From contig NZ_CP034448.1 of NCBI RefSeq assembly GCF_003952465.1, forward strand, positions 5,743,001 to 5,807,000: a stretch of 64,000 bases of DNA. Reading direction: 5' to 3'. Within the stretch, counting starts at the first letter, position 1, and each line of letters starts with the position of its first letter. Shown piece after piece: positions 1-8,225 of the stretch. A program made the translations under genes and the position numbers. The notes beneath the pieces are model-generated. The model saw nothing but the letters and a program-made list of their open reading frames with translations, did not search any database and was not told the origin of the DNA. This DNA comes from Mesorhizobium sp. M1B.F.Ca.ET.045.04.1.1. GTDB lineage: Bacteria; Pseudomonadota; Alphaproteobacteria; Rhizobiales; Rhizobiaceae.

Positions 1-501
1 GCGATGGCCCGTACGCATGAGGTGCTGTCGTCCTACAATTGGGGCGATGCCGACCTCGAGCAGCTGCTCAGGGCGATGCTCTCTCCCTACAGCAGCGAAC
101 GCCAGAGCCTCGTTGTCCGCGGCCGGCCGCTCCACCTCGATGGAGTGACGGCGGCGACGCTCGGCATGGTGTTCTTCGAGCTTGCCAGCAACGCCGCCAA
201 ATACGGAGCGCTTTCCGTCGATACCGGGCGCGTCGAAGTCTCCTGGGGCTTCGCGAAGCCGGGCGTGCTGTCGGTCACCTGGAAGGAAATCGGCGGTCCA
301 GCGGTAGAAAAGCCATCCCGCATGAATTTTGGAACAACTTTCATCCAGCAGAGTTTAGAGTACGAATTGAGGGGAAGTGTCGAATTGAACTTCAGACCTG
401 CCGGCCTGGAGTGCCGGCTTGAGATTCCCTTGTCCCAAACGGAAACCGTCGACCAGTTGCCTGGCACGAATGAACAAGAGCGCCCCATTGTCCGGCCTTA
501 A
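1..501 (+). CDS. HWE-family sensor histidine kinase, C-terminal part
   Basis: The frame is open at the left edge, so only the kinase core of a larger sensor protein is present. The start of the visible protein resembles the region after the phospho-acceptor His in HWE/HisKA_2 kinases. The motif FELASNAAKYGALS is the N-box of the ATP-binding domain, and GTTFIQQSLEYELRG corresponds to the second nucleotide-binding segment. Proteins of this family phosphorylate a partner response regulator. The next gene is a receiver-only regulator that overlaps it by 32 nt, so the two are very likely a co-translated pair. The input domain lies outside the window, so the signal is unknown. Confidence 0.85.
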   Translation, partial: AMARTHEVLSSYNWGDADLEQLLRAMLSPYSSERQSLVVRGRPLHLDGVTAATLGMVFFELASNAAKYGALSVDTGRVEVSWGFAKPGVLSVTWKEIGGPAVEKPSRMNFGTTFIQQSLEYELRGSVELNFRPAGLECRLEIPLSQTETVDQLPGTNEQERPIVRP

Positions 502-850
502 GATCCTCGTCGTCGAGGACTCGTTCCTGGTTGCGCTCGATCTCTCCGACGAATTGACCGATGCAGGCTGCGATGTCGTCGGTCCCGCGCCCTCCGTCAA
601 ACAGGCGCTCGAGCAGATCGATGGCGTCGAGCTGGACGGGGCGGTGCTCGACGTCAACCTGCATGGCGAACGCAGCTTCCCGCTCGCCGAGCACCTCGCC
701 ACGCGCGATGTCCCTTTTGTTTTCCTCACCGGCTATGACAGCTCCACGATCTTTCCCGAGCAGTTCCGGGATTCGCCAAGACTGTCGAAGCCCGTCGAGA
801 CCAGACAGCTCATTGAGGCGGTTTCGCGGTTTGGCGAGCGCAAGCATTGA
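470..850 (+). CDS. Single-domain response regulator (receiver)
   Basis: A 126-aa protein made only of a CheY-like receiver domain. LKILVVEDSFLVALDL carries the acidic pocket, LDVNLHG holds the phospho-acceptor Asp, FLTGYD gives the conserved Thr, and LSKPVE the conserved Lys. The ATG at 470 is preferred because the receiver begins immediately after it; the frame is open further upstream but only inside the kinase gene. It has no output domain, which is typical of partners of HWE kinases that relay phosphate or sequester a partner. It overlaps the kinase gene. Confidence 0.88.
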   Translation: MNKSAPLSGLKILVVEDSFLVALDLSDELTDAGCDVVGPAPSVKQALEQIDGVELDGAVLDVNLHGERSFPLAEHLATRDVPFVFLTGYDSSTIFPEQFRDSPRLSKPVETRQLIEAVSRFGERKH

Positions 851-859
851 GGGTTTATT

Positions 860-989
860 CCTTCTCCCCTTGTGGGAGAAGGTGGATCGGCGCGCAGCGC
901 CGAGACGGATGGAACGCCAGCGTCTCATTCCGCTGGAACACCCCTCATCCGTCGCCTTCGGCGACACCTTCTCCCACAAGGGGAGAAGG
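860..989. repeat. Intergenic palindromic repeat, 'ccttctcccc' type
   Basis: Two arms of about 25 bp (860-885 and 965-989) are inverted copies of each other, each itself a small hairpin (ccttctccccttgtgggaga). The centre is also G+C rich. It fills the gap between two convergent genes and may end transcription from both sides. Confidence 0.7.
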
Positions 990-996
990 AGAGGCG

Positions 997-1620
997 CTAC
1001 CCCCTCGCCCCGAACCTCAGCCCATCCATCAACAGCTTCACCAGCCGTCCCGAGCGCTCGCGCCAGTCGGGCGTGTTGGGGGCGGAGTAGATGCCGCCGA
1101 GCGCATGCATCACATCCGAGGCGTCGACGTCGGCGCGGATTTTTCCGGAAGCGGCGGCCGCCTCGACCAGGCTTCGCATAGCGCCCGAGACGCGTCCGGA
1201 CGTGTCGGAGAACAGCGTCGAGTTGGTGGTGAGCAGGATGCGAAGGCTTGTGGCCAGGCCGCGCTTGGTGGCGATATAGTCCACGAAGCGCTGCATCCAG
1301 AGTTCCAGCGCGACGTCGGCCGGATGATCGTGCGCGAGCTCCTCCGCCGCCTGGCAGAGCCCTTCCACCTCGCGGCGATAGACCACCTCGACCAGGTGCT
1401 CACGCGTCGGGAAATGCCGGTAGAGCGTGCCGATGCCGACCCCTGCCCGTTTCGCAATCTCCTCCAGCGAGGCATCGACGCCGTCGGCCGCGAAAGCCTG
1501 CGCCGCCACCTCGACGAGCTTGTCGCGGTTGCGCTGCGCGTCGGCGCGCAGCGGCTTCTGTACCGGCGCCTCAGGCTTTTCGGCGGTCTCTGGCGGCTGT
1601 TCAGTCAGTTTTTTCTCCAC
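997..1620 (-). CDS. TetR/AcrR family transcriptional regulator
   Basis: The protein (about 207 aa from GTG 1620) has an N-terminal TetR DNA-binding domain: ASLEEIAKRAGVGIGTLYRH is the helix-turn-helix, preceded by a long helix rich in charged residues. The C-terminal ligand-binding part is unassigned. The start is uncertain: a TTG at 1662 would add 14 residues and neither start has a strong ribosome site. A perfect 20-bp palindrome lies just upstream, as expected for an autoregulated repressor. The nearest plus-strand target beyond the repeat is the aldehyde oxidoreductase operon at 1984; a link is only inferred. Confidence 0.88.
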   Translation of the reverse strand: MEKKLTEQPPETAEKPEAPVQKPLRADAQRNRDKLVEVAAQAFAADGVDASLEEIAKRAGVGIGTLYRHFPTREHLVEVVYRREVEGLCQAAEELAHDHPADVALELWMQRFVDYIATKRGLATSLRILLTTNSTLFSDTSGRVSGAMRSLVEAAAASGKIRADVDASDVMHALGGIYSAPNTPDWRERSGRLVKLLMDGLRFGARG

Positions 1621-1668
1621 TCTCGCAATATGGGGGTTGAACCAAGGCGGCCCAGCCCCCAAGTAAAC

Positions 1669-1688
1669 AAACGGAGGCGCCTCCGTTT
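1669..1688. promoter_or_regulatory. Perfect 20-bp palindrome, likely TetR operator
   Basis: AAACGGAGGCGCCTCCGTTT is a perfect inverted repeat directly upstream of the TetR gene. A plus-strand TATAAT lies at 1708-1713. Size and position are typical of a TetR dimer operator, but binding is inferred. Confidence 0.6.
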
Positions 1689-1746
1689 TAGTGGAGCACC
1701 TTTATCATATAATCAGGGGAAGCGGTATGTCACGTGTTGAGCGCCA

Positions 1747-1903
1747 AATCTCCCCCTCGAGGGGGAGATGTCGCCGAAGGCGACAGAGGGGGTCGTTGCG
1801 CGTGAAGCGCCAGCGCCTTGCGCGACGACAGACCGCGCCGGCGCTCTACGTGAGACGACCCCTTCTGTCCTGCCGGACATCTCCCCCTCAAGGGGGGAGA
1901 TTA
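1747..1903. repeat. Full intergenic palindromic repeat unit
   Basis: Begins with a 'ctccccctcgagggggag' hairpin followed by a gtcgccgaaggcgac hairpin, and ends with tgtcctgccggaca plus a second ctccccc/gggggag hairpin. Both ends are inverted relative to each other. The same unit recurs throughout the window. Confidence 0.75.
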
Positions 1904-1983
1904 GCAGCTTCCACGCCTTGCCCCTCTCCCTCCAAGCCCCATTTCCATCCGCCTAGCGTCCAGCAATCGGAGCCCGACGCCCC

Positions 1984-2562
1984 ATGACAAGTCAAATCCA
2001 CACAGGCCAGCCCATCATCGATCCTCCCGAAGACGGCCATTTCAGGAATGACGATGCCGCCAGCGGCTCAACCAACCCGCCCAGCCCGACCACCCTGTCC
2101 CTCCATCTCACCATCAACGGCGAGACCCATGCGCTCGACCTCGAGCCGCGCGTCACCCTGCTCGACGCGCTGCGCGACCGGCTCGCGCTCACCGGCACAA
2201 AGAAAGGCTGCGACCAGGGCCAGTGCGGCGCCTGCACCGTGCATGTCGATGGCGAACGCGTGCTCGCGTGCCTGACGCTGGCAGCGCAGGTCGAGGGACG
2301 CGAGATCACCACCATCGAGGGGCTGGCCGATGAGGACGGCACGCTTCATACCGTGCAGGCCGCCTTCCTCGAACAGGACGCCTTCCAGTGCGGCTATTGC
2401 ACGCCGGGCCAGATCATGTCGGCGGTGGCCTGCATCCGCGAAGGCCATGCCGGCTCCGACGAGGAGATCCGCGAATACATGGCCGGCAATCTGTGCCGCT
2501 GTGGTGCCTATCCGCACATCGTCGCCGCCGTCCGCCAGGCAGCCAGGGAGCTCCGCTCATGA
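1984..2562 (+). CDS. paoA: Aldehyde oxidoreductase, [2Fe-2S] subunit (PaoA-like)
   Basis: A 192-aa small subunit of the xanthine oxidase family. It carries two [2Fe-2S] clusters: a plant-ferredoxin-type cluster with C76, C81, C84 and C96 (CDQGQCGAC) and a second with C136, C139, C171 and C173 (QCGYCTPG...NLCRCG). It passes electrons from the molybdenum cofactor to FAD. The E. coli PaoA homologue has a Tat signal; here the N-terminus has no twin-arginine motif or hydrophobic stretch, so the complex is probably cytoplasmic. The stop overlaps the next start (ATGA), indicating translational coupling. Confidence 0.9.
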   Translation: MTSQIHTGQPIIDPPEDGHFRNDDAASGSTNPPSPTTLSLHLTINGETHALDLEPRVTLLDALRDRLALTGTKKGCDQGQCGACTVHVDGERVLACLTLAAQVEGREITTIEGLADEDGTLHTVQAAFLEQDAFQCGYCTPGQIMSAVACIREGHAGSDEEIREYMAGNLCRCGAYPHIVAAVRQAARELRS

Positions 2563-3542
2563 GAGATTTTTCCTACCTCCGCGCCGACAGCGTCGAGGCC
2601 GCGCGCAATGCGGCCGCCCTTCCCGGCGCCGTGCTGCTTGCCGGCGGCACGACGCTGGTCGACCTCGCCAAATGCGGCGTCGCCGAGCCCTCGACCGTCA
2701 TCGACATCAGCCATATCGAGGGGCTGAACGCCATCGATGTCGACTCGGACCGCGCCGTCATCGGCGCGCTGGCCAAGATGAGCCATGTCGCCGACAGCGC
2801 CGAGATAAAGAGCTACTTTCCGGTGGTGTCGGAAGCGCTCTGGCAGGCAGCCTCGGCGCAGCTTCGCAACATGGCGACCATCGGCGGCAACCTGATGCAG
2901 CGCACGCGCTGCCCCTATTTCCGCGATCCGCACAACTTCCCGGCCTGCAACAAGCGTGCGCCGGGCAGCGGCTGCTCGGCGATCGGCGGCGTGACGCGCG
3001 GCCATGCGGTGCTCGGCACCAGTGAGGCCTGCATCGCCACCTATCCAGGCGACCTGGCAATAGCGCTCGTCGCCTTCGACGCCGAGGTCGATCTCGGCGA
3101 GCGGCGGCTGAAGGTCGAGGACTTCTTCCTCGCCCCCGGCGCAACGGCCGAGCAGGAGCACGACATCCGCCCCGGCGAGGTGATCACGGGAATAGAGATC
3201 CCGGGCTCGGCCGCCGCGCGGCGCTCGACTTATCTGAAGATCCGCGACCGCCAGTCCTATGAATTCGCCGCGGCGAGCGCCGCGGTCGGGCTGGAGCTCG
3301 AAGCCGACGGCCGCACCATCCGCGACATCCGCGTCGCGCTCGGCGGCGTCGCGACGAAGCCGTGGCGGGCACGCGAAGTCGAAGAGGCGCTGAAGGGCAA
3401 GCCGCTCGACGAAGCGACCGTGCGCAAGGCGAGCGAGCTCGCCATGGAGGGCGCCGTCGACCATGGCGCCAACCACTACAAGATCGCATTGGCGCCGCGC
3501 GTCATCGCGCGCGCCATCCTCAAATTGGGAGAGACGGCATGA
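2559..3542 (+). CDS. paoB: Aldehyde oxidoreductase, FAD subunit (PaoB-like)
   Basis: A 327-aa FAD-binding subunit of the molybdopterin dehydrogenase family. VLLAGGTTLVDLAK and ATIGGNLMQ are the FAD-binding motifs. The segment RCPYFRD...ACNKRAPGSGCSA contains Cys residues placed as in PaoB, which holds an extra [4Fe-4S] cluster absent from ordinary xanthine dehydrogenase FAD subunits. This supports a PaoABC-type enzyme over xanthine dehydrogenase. It is coupled to both neighbours by 4-bp overlaps. Confidence 0.9.
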   Translation: MRDFSYLRADSVEAARNAAALPGAVLLAGGTTLVDLAKCGVAEPSTVIDISHIEGLNAIDVDSDRAVIGALAKMSHVADSAEIKSYFPVVSEALWQAASAQLRNMATIGGNLMQRTRCPYFRDPHNFPACNKRAPGSGCSAIGGVTRGHAVLGTSEACIATYPGDLAIALVAFDAEVDLGERRLKVEDFFLAPGATAEQEHDIRPGEVITGIEIPGSAAARRSTYLKIRDRQSYEFAAASAAVGLELEADGRTIRDIRVALGGVATKPWRAREVEEALKGKPLDEATVRKASELAMEGAVDHGANHYKIALAPRVIARAILKLGETA

Positions 3543-5833
3543 CCGTTCATGGCATGAAACACGCAGCGTCGGACAGCGCCCGCCTGGAAGCGGTCGGTGG
3601 AAGGCTGTCGCGCGTCGACGGCCCCGCCAAGATCACCGGCGCCGCCCATTACGCAGTCGAGCAGCAGCTCGAAGGGCTGACGCATGCCGTGCTGGTCGGC
3701 GCGACCATCGCCGCCGGCAAGGTCACAGAAATCGACACGCGCGCGGCCGAGACCGCGCCCGGTGTGCTCGCAGTGCTGACCCCCGACACCATCATGGAGT
3801 TGAAGGGCGCATCGGACTGGTTCGGCAGACCGCCATCCGCTGAAACCTATTGCCCTTTGGCCCGCGAGGTCACCTATTCCGGCCAGCATGTCGCGGCGGT
3901 GGTGGCCGAGACCTTCGAGCAGGCGGTGGCGGCGGCAGCGCTGGTCAAGGTCAGCTATGACGAGACGCCGGCCATCGTCGATTTGAGCGATGGCAAGGCC
4001 GGCGACGGCATCCCGATCGACGCCATGACCAAGGAATGGGGCGACGCTGAAGGTGCCTTTGCCGAAGCCCCGGTGCGCGTCTGCGTGGCCTACAACACGC
4101 CACGCGAGTTCCAGGCGGCGATGGAGCCGCATGGGCTGATCGCGCGCTGGGAAGGCGACCAGCTCACCATCTGGGAGCCCAGCCAGTGGCTAGACGGCAT
4201 GGCGCGCACCTATGCCGAATGGTTCGGCGTGCCGTTCGAGAATGTGCGGCTGGTCTCGCCCTATATCGGCGGCGGCTTCGGTTCGAAGGCGCTGGCGCTC
4301 GCGCATAGCGCGGTGGCGGCGGCAGCGGCAAAGATGCTCGGACAGCCAGTGAAGCTGGTGCTCAACCGCCCGCAGAATTTCACCTCCTATGGCGGCCGCG
4401 CCGCCACCCGCCAGACGGTGGCAATCGGCGCCGACAGAGACGGCAAGATCCAGTCGATCGTCCATCGCGGCGTCAACGAGACTGCGGTCGACGGCATGTG
4501 GGTCGAGCCGCTCGGCTCGGTCACCTCGATCATGTACGCGACGCCCAATTTCTCCTCGAAGCAGAATGTGGTGCGGGTGAACACGGTGGTGCCGGGGGCA
4601 AAACGCGCGCCAGGCGAGAACCCGAGCGCCTTCGGCATCGAATGCGCCATCGACGAGCTTGCTTATGAGCTTGGGCTGGATCCGCTGGAGATGCGGCTGA
4701 TCAACTATGCCGAACAGGATCCGGAAGCGAAGAAGCAGTGGTCGACACGACAGCTGCGCGAAGCCTTCGCTGCCGGCGCCGAGGCCTTCGGCTGGGCGAA
4801 GCGTTCGCCCGCGCCGCGCTCGATGCGCGACGGCCACCAACTCATCGGCTGGGGTATAGCTGCCGGCACCTATCCGGTGCGGCGCGCCCATGGGGAGGCG
4901 GTTGTAAGAATCCTCGCCGACGGTTCGGTCGAGGTCGAAAGCTCCTCCATCGACATGGGTCAGGGCACCTACACGATCCTCGCCCAGACTGCCGCCGAGA
5001 CGCTCGGCGTGCCAGTGGAGCAGGTCTTGGTGAGGCTGGGGGATTCCCACTTCGCCCGTGCGGGCGTCACCGGCGGCTCGCGGCTTGCCGGCGTCATGAC
5101 CGGCGCCGTCTACAAGGCGGCCGGCCAGGCACTCGACGAACTGGTCGGGCTGGCGCTCTCCGATCCGCGCTCGCCCTTCCAGAAGCTGCAGGCGAACACC
5201 CTGCAGGTGAGAGACGGCCGCATCGCCTCGCCGCGCGGCGAAGGGCCGGAGCTCACGATCGCCGAGCTGATGGAAACGCTTGGCCGCGAGCGGATCGAGG
5301 CCAAGGGCGACACCGTTCCGGCCAACTTCACGCCGGAGCAGCGCTACAACAACTACACCACCATCGCCATGGCGCTGCCGCACACCGAGGGCGACTATTC
5401 GCGCCATTCCTGGTGCGCGCATTTCGTCGAGGTGCGCGTTGACGAGGATTTCGGCACGGTGCGTGTCTCGCGCGTGGTGTCGGCGCTGGATTCCGGCCGG
5501 CTCTACAACCCGAAGCTGGCCGAAAGCCAGTGGAAGGGCGGCATCATCATGGGCATTGGCCAGGCGCTCCTGGAAGAAGGCATCGTCGACCGCCGCCACG
5601 GCCGCATCGTCAACGGCAACCTCGCCGACTATATGCTGCCGACCAATGCCGACATCCCCGATATCCAGACGATCTCGGTCGGCATCCCCGACCCGCATTC
5701 TTCCGCGCTCGGCGGCAAGGGCGTGGGAGAGCTCGGCATCGTCGGCGTGGCGCCCGCGATTGCCAACGCGGTGTTCCATGCGACGGGCAAGCGGGTAAGG
5801 GATTTGCCGATTACGCTGGAGAAGTTGATCTGA
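3539..5833 (+). CDS. paoC: Aldehyde oxidoreductase, molybdenum cofactor subunit (PaoC-like)
   Basis: A 764-aa catalytic subunit of the xanthine oxidase family. The a/b hammerhead domain is at the N-terminus (GGRLSRVDGPAKITGAAHYA), followed by cofactor-binding segments such as PYIGGGFGSK and SSIDMGQGTYT. Near the C-terminus GGKGVGELGIVG carries the catalytic Glu (about residue 731). Family members oxidise aromatic or aliphatic aldehydes to acids; PaoABC-type enzymes act on a broad range of them. It is coupled to the FAD subunit by ATGA. No cofactor-maturation (XdhC-like) gene is adjacent. The real substrate cannot be read from sequence. Confidence 0.9.
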   Translation: MTVHGMKHAASDSARLEAVGGRLSRVDGPAKITGAAHYAVEQQLEGLTHAVLVGATIAAGKVTEIDTRAAETAPGVLAVLTPDTIMELKGASDWFGRPPSAETYCPLAREVTYSGQHVAAVVAETFEQAVAAAALVKVSYDETPAIVDLSDGKAGDGIPIDAMTKEWGDAEGAFAEAPVRVCVAYNTPREFQAAMEPHGLIARWEGDQLTIWEPSQWLDGMARTYAEWFGVPFENVRLVSPYIGGGFGSKALALAHSAVAAAAAKMLGQPVKLVLNRPQNFTSYGGRAATRQTVAIGADRDGKIQSIVHRGVNETAVDGMWVEPLGSVTSIMYATPNFSSKQNVVRVNTVVPGAKRAPGENPSAFGIECAIDELAYELGLDPLEMRLINYAEQDPEAKKQWSTRQLREAFAAGAEAFGWAKRSPAPRSMRDGHQLIGWGIAAGTYPVRRAHGEAVVRILADGSVEVESSSIDMGQGTYTILAQTAAETLGVPVEQVLVRLGDSHFARAGVTGGSRLAGVMTGAVYKAAGQALDELVGLALSDPRSPFQKLQANTLQVRDGRIASPRGEGPELTIAELMETLGRERIEAKGDTVPANFTPEQRYNNYTTIAMALPHTEGDYSRHSWCAHFVEVRVDEDFGTVRVSRVVSALDSGRLYNPKLAESQWKGGIIMGIGQALLEEGIVDRRHGRIVNGNLADYMLPTNADIPDIQTISVGIPDPHSSALGGKGVGELGIVGVAPAIANAVFHATGKRVRDLPITLEKLI

Positions 5834-5857
5834 GGGTGGTGCGGTTGGCGGAGCGCT

Positions 5858-6037
5858 TAATCTCCCCCCTTTGCGGGGGAGATGCCTGGCAAGGCAGAGG
5901 GGGTGCTGTCCCGCCATCATCTCAGCCGATCCCCGGCACTACCTCAGCGACTGCGCTAGAGTGTTGATCCTCAAGGTCTGCGTTTCCTTCACACCCCCCT
6001 CTGTCCTGCCGGACATCTCCCCGCAAGGGGGAGATTG
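5858..6037. repeat. Intergenic palindromic repeat unit
   Basis: Left hairpin taatctccccccttt...gggggagatg; right half tgtcctgccggacatctcc...gggggagattgg. Inverted ends, about 180 bp, filling the gap between the convergent paoC-like and SnoaL-like genes. Confidence 0.7.
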
Positions 6038-6058
6038 GCAGTTCCGGCGACGGCGCCC

Positions 6059-6442
6059 CTACACCTTCGGCGCCAGCAAATTCGCATCCCTTGCCAACCG
6101 CCAGCGCCCGTCGCCTTCCTTTCGCAAAATCGTCAGCGTGTAGCCCGACCGCCGCACGGCTTCGCCGCCCGGCGGCGTCGCCGTCATCTCGATGCGGTTG
6201 CGGATATAGGCCCAGTCGCCGAGCAGCTTGAGCTCGACGATCTCGCTGACGCCGTCGATCTTCGTCTCGCCCATGCCTTTGGAGGCAGCGGCGAAGGCTT
6301 CCTTGCCGAAGGGTTCCTTACCGGGAACCATAAAGACGACATCGTCCGCCATCAGGCCAAGCACGGTCTCCAGATCGCCCTTGCGGCTCGCAGCCATCCA
6401 GGTCTCGACCACCCGGCGGATCGAAGCCTCGTCGTCGGTCAT
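6059..6442 (-). CDS. SgcJ/EcaC-type SnoaL-like (DUF4440) protein
   Basis: A 127-aa protein with the NTF2-like fold pattern: an N-terminal helix (DDEASIRRVVETWMAASRKGD) followed by LMADDVVFMVPG and a GYTLTILRKEGDGRWRLARDAN C-terminal beta pair. Such proteins are cone-shaped dimers that bind small molecules or act as accessory oxidoreductases and isomerases. No pathway partner is adjacent, so the role is unknown. Confidence 0.8.
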   Translation of the reverse strand: MTDDEASIRRVVETWMAASRKGDLETVLGLMADDVVFMVPGKEPFGKEAFAAASKGMGETKIDGVSEIVELKLLGDWAYIRNRIEMTATPPGGEAVRRSGYTLTILRKEGDGRWRLARDANLLAPKV

Positions 6443-6604
6443 TGCGTCGTCTCCGCATGCAATCGTCGGTGGATAAGTGGAGCAGCTGCGGCCGGCGGCA
6501 AGCGGCGGCGAAGGTGCGCGTAATCTCAGCCCAAGTGGGGGAGATTGGCGCTCGCGCGCTTTCGCTGATCTCGGTATGATCGCCCTATTGCAGAGGGAAG
6601 GACC

Positions 6605-7090
6605 ATGAAAACCGCGTTACCGACACTCATCCTGGCGCTTGCAACCACCATCCCCGCCCATGCCGCAACCTGCGCGTGGTCCGCCAAGGTGGAGGAGGAT
6701 GAAGGCGGCAGCGTGATGACGGCTTCGGTCTGCGGCGGGCCGAAGGGCGATGCGCATCTGATGCTGACCTGCTTTGCCAAGCCGGTCCTGAGCTATGATC
6801 TCGGTGCTGCGGGCGGGCAACTCGAGCCCGGCATCAACGCCTCCTTCACCTTCAAGGCCAGCGGCAAGACCGTGACGCGGAAGCTCGACCTGGAAGCGAT
6901 GTACAACTACTTCACGGCCGAGCTTTCCGGCCCCGCCGACCCGCTGCTCGCCCTGCTGCGGGGCAAGGGCGAGGCGACGGTCGGTGCTGCCAAATATGGC
7001 GAAGCGAGCTTTTCGCTGGAAGGCTCCGGCGCGGCGATCGGCAAGGTGCTGGCCGAGTGCGGCAAGGGCTCGGGCGGCGAAACGGATTGA
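6605..7090 (+). CDS. Exported protein of unknown function
   Basis: A 161-aa protein with a clear signal peptide (MKTALPTLILALATTIPAHA, cleavage after AHA). The mature part contains four Cys (CAW, VCGG, LTCF and AECG), which may form two disulfides in the periplasm. A purine-rich ribosome site (agggaagg) precedes the ATG. I do not recognise the family. It is convergent with the alcohol dehydrogenase gene. Confidence 0.65.
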   Translation: MKTALPTLILALATTIPAHAATCAWSAKVEEDEGGSVMTASVCGGPKGDAHLMLTCFAKPVLSYDLGAAGGQLEPGINASFTFKASGKTVTRKLDLEAMYNYFTAELSGPADPLLALLRGKGEATVGAAKYGEASFSLEGSGAAIGKVLAECGKGSGGETD

Positions 7091-7116
7091 GCCGCCGATC
7101 TCCGACGGCGCTTCCC

Positions 7117-8127
7117 CTACCACTCCAGCCCGAACACCAATTTCCCGAAATGCAGGCCGCCGGCGGCCATGTGGGTATAAGCCTCGGTGGCTTCGTTCTG
7201 TGAAAACACCTTGTCGACGACCGGCTCGATCCCCGCGGCGCCGATGGCGCGGGCGGCGTCGCGCAGGTCCGAGACCGATCCGGTGTTGTTGCCAACCACC
7301 TTCAGCGCCTTGATGATGATCGGCAGCAGGTTGACGGTCGCCTCGGCGCCGGTGACGAAGCCGATGGTGAACAGCGTGCCGCCCGGTGCGGTGGCGTTGA
7401 CGGCGCGCGCGAAGGTGGCGGTGCCGCCGGTCTCGACGACGAGGTCGGCGCCGAGGCCGTCGGTCAGTTCCAGCACCTTGCCGTCCCAGTCCGGCGTCGC
7501 GCGGTAGTTGATCAGGTGATCGGCGCCGAGCGCCTTGGCCCGCTCCAGCTTCTCGTCCGAAGACGAAGTGATGATGACGGTGGCCCCGGCCGCCTTGGCG
7601 AGCTGCAGCGTGAAGATCGAGACGCCGCCGGTACCGAGCAGCACGACCACCGAGCCCGGCCCGACATCGGCGGCGCGGAGCGCGTTCCAGGCGGTGGTGC
7701 CGGCGATCGGTAGCGTCGCCGCGGCCTCGAAGGAGAGATGCGCCGGAACCGGCACGACCGAATTGGCCGGCAGCGCGACATATTCGGCGAGCGATCCGGG
7801 CAGCGAGATGCCGCGCATCTGCGTCATCTCGTAAGGACGCGGCCGGCCGCCGATCCAGCGCGGCTTGGCATGGGCAACGACGCGGTCGCCGACGGCGAAG
7901 CGGGTAACGCCCTCGCCGAGCGCGACGATCTCGCCGGCACCGTCGGCGACCGGAATAAGCGGGAAGCTCGGCCCCGGATAGTTGCCGCTCGCCACAGCGA
8001 CATCGACGAAATTCAGGCTTGCAGCGCGCTGGCGGATCAGCACCTCGCCGCGCTGCAGTTCGGGCGTGGCGACATTGGTGGCGCGGAAGGCGTCCAGCCT
8101 GGGTTGGCTCAGTTCGATGGCTTTCAT
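7117..8127 (-). CDS. Medium-chain zinc-type alcohol dehydrogenase / quinone oxidoreductase family
   Basis: A 336-aa MDR-superfamily protein. The N-terminal GroES-like domain has SLNFVDVAVASGNYP and PVADGAGEIVALGEGV; the Rossmann domain has VVVLLGTGGVSIFTLQLAKA and ends its cofactor site with TSSSDEKLERAKALGADH. It lacks the four-Cys structural zinc lobe, as many quinone-oxidoreductase-like members do. It probably reduces or oxidises a small carbonyl or alcohol with NAD(P)H. A LysR gene is divergent from it about 100 bp away and is the likely regulator. Confidence 0.85.
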   Translation of the reverse strand: MKAIELSQPRLDAFRATNVATPELQRGEVLIRQRAASLNFVDVAVASGNYPGPSFPLIPVADGAGEIVALGEGVTRFAVGDRVVAHAKPRWIGGRPRPYEMTQMRGISLPGSLAEYVALPANSVVPVPAHLSFEAAATLPIAGTTAWNALRAADVGPGSVVVLLGTGGVSIFTLQLAKAAGATVIITSSSDEKLERAKALGADHLINYRATPDWDGKVLELTDGLGADLVVETGGTATFARAVNATAPGGTLFTIGFVTGAEATVNLLPIIIKALKVVGNNTGSVSDLRDAARAIGAAGIEPVVDKVFSQNEATEAYTHMAAGGLHFGKLVFGLEW

Positions 8128-8168
8128 GGTTTACTCCGTGGGTTGCCGTTTGGCGGGTTGAGTAAACC
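8128..8168. promoter_or_regulatory. Inverted repeat in the divergent ADH/LysR control region
   Basis: GGTTTACTC (8128-8136) and GAGTAAACC (8160-8168) are perfect 9-bp inverted arms spaced 23 bp apart. They lie immediately upstream of the dehydrogenase start, and the inner arm includes its GGAG ribosome site. They could be a regulator site or a 5'-leader hairpin. Confidence 0.5.
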
Positions 8169-8225
8169 TATCTGCTGCGCTATTTCTCGATAATCCTTGA
8201 TCTTTACATTTGAGTATTGCGCCCC

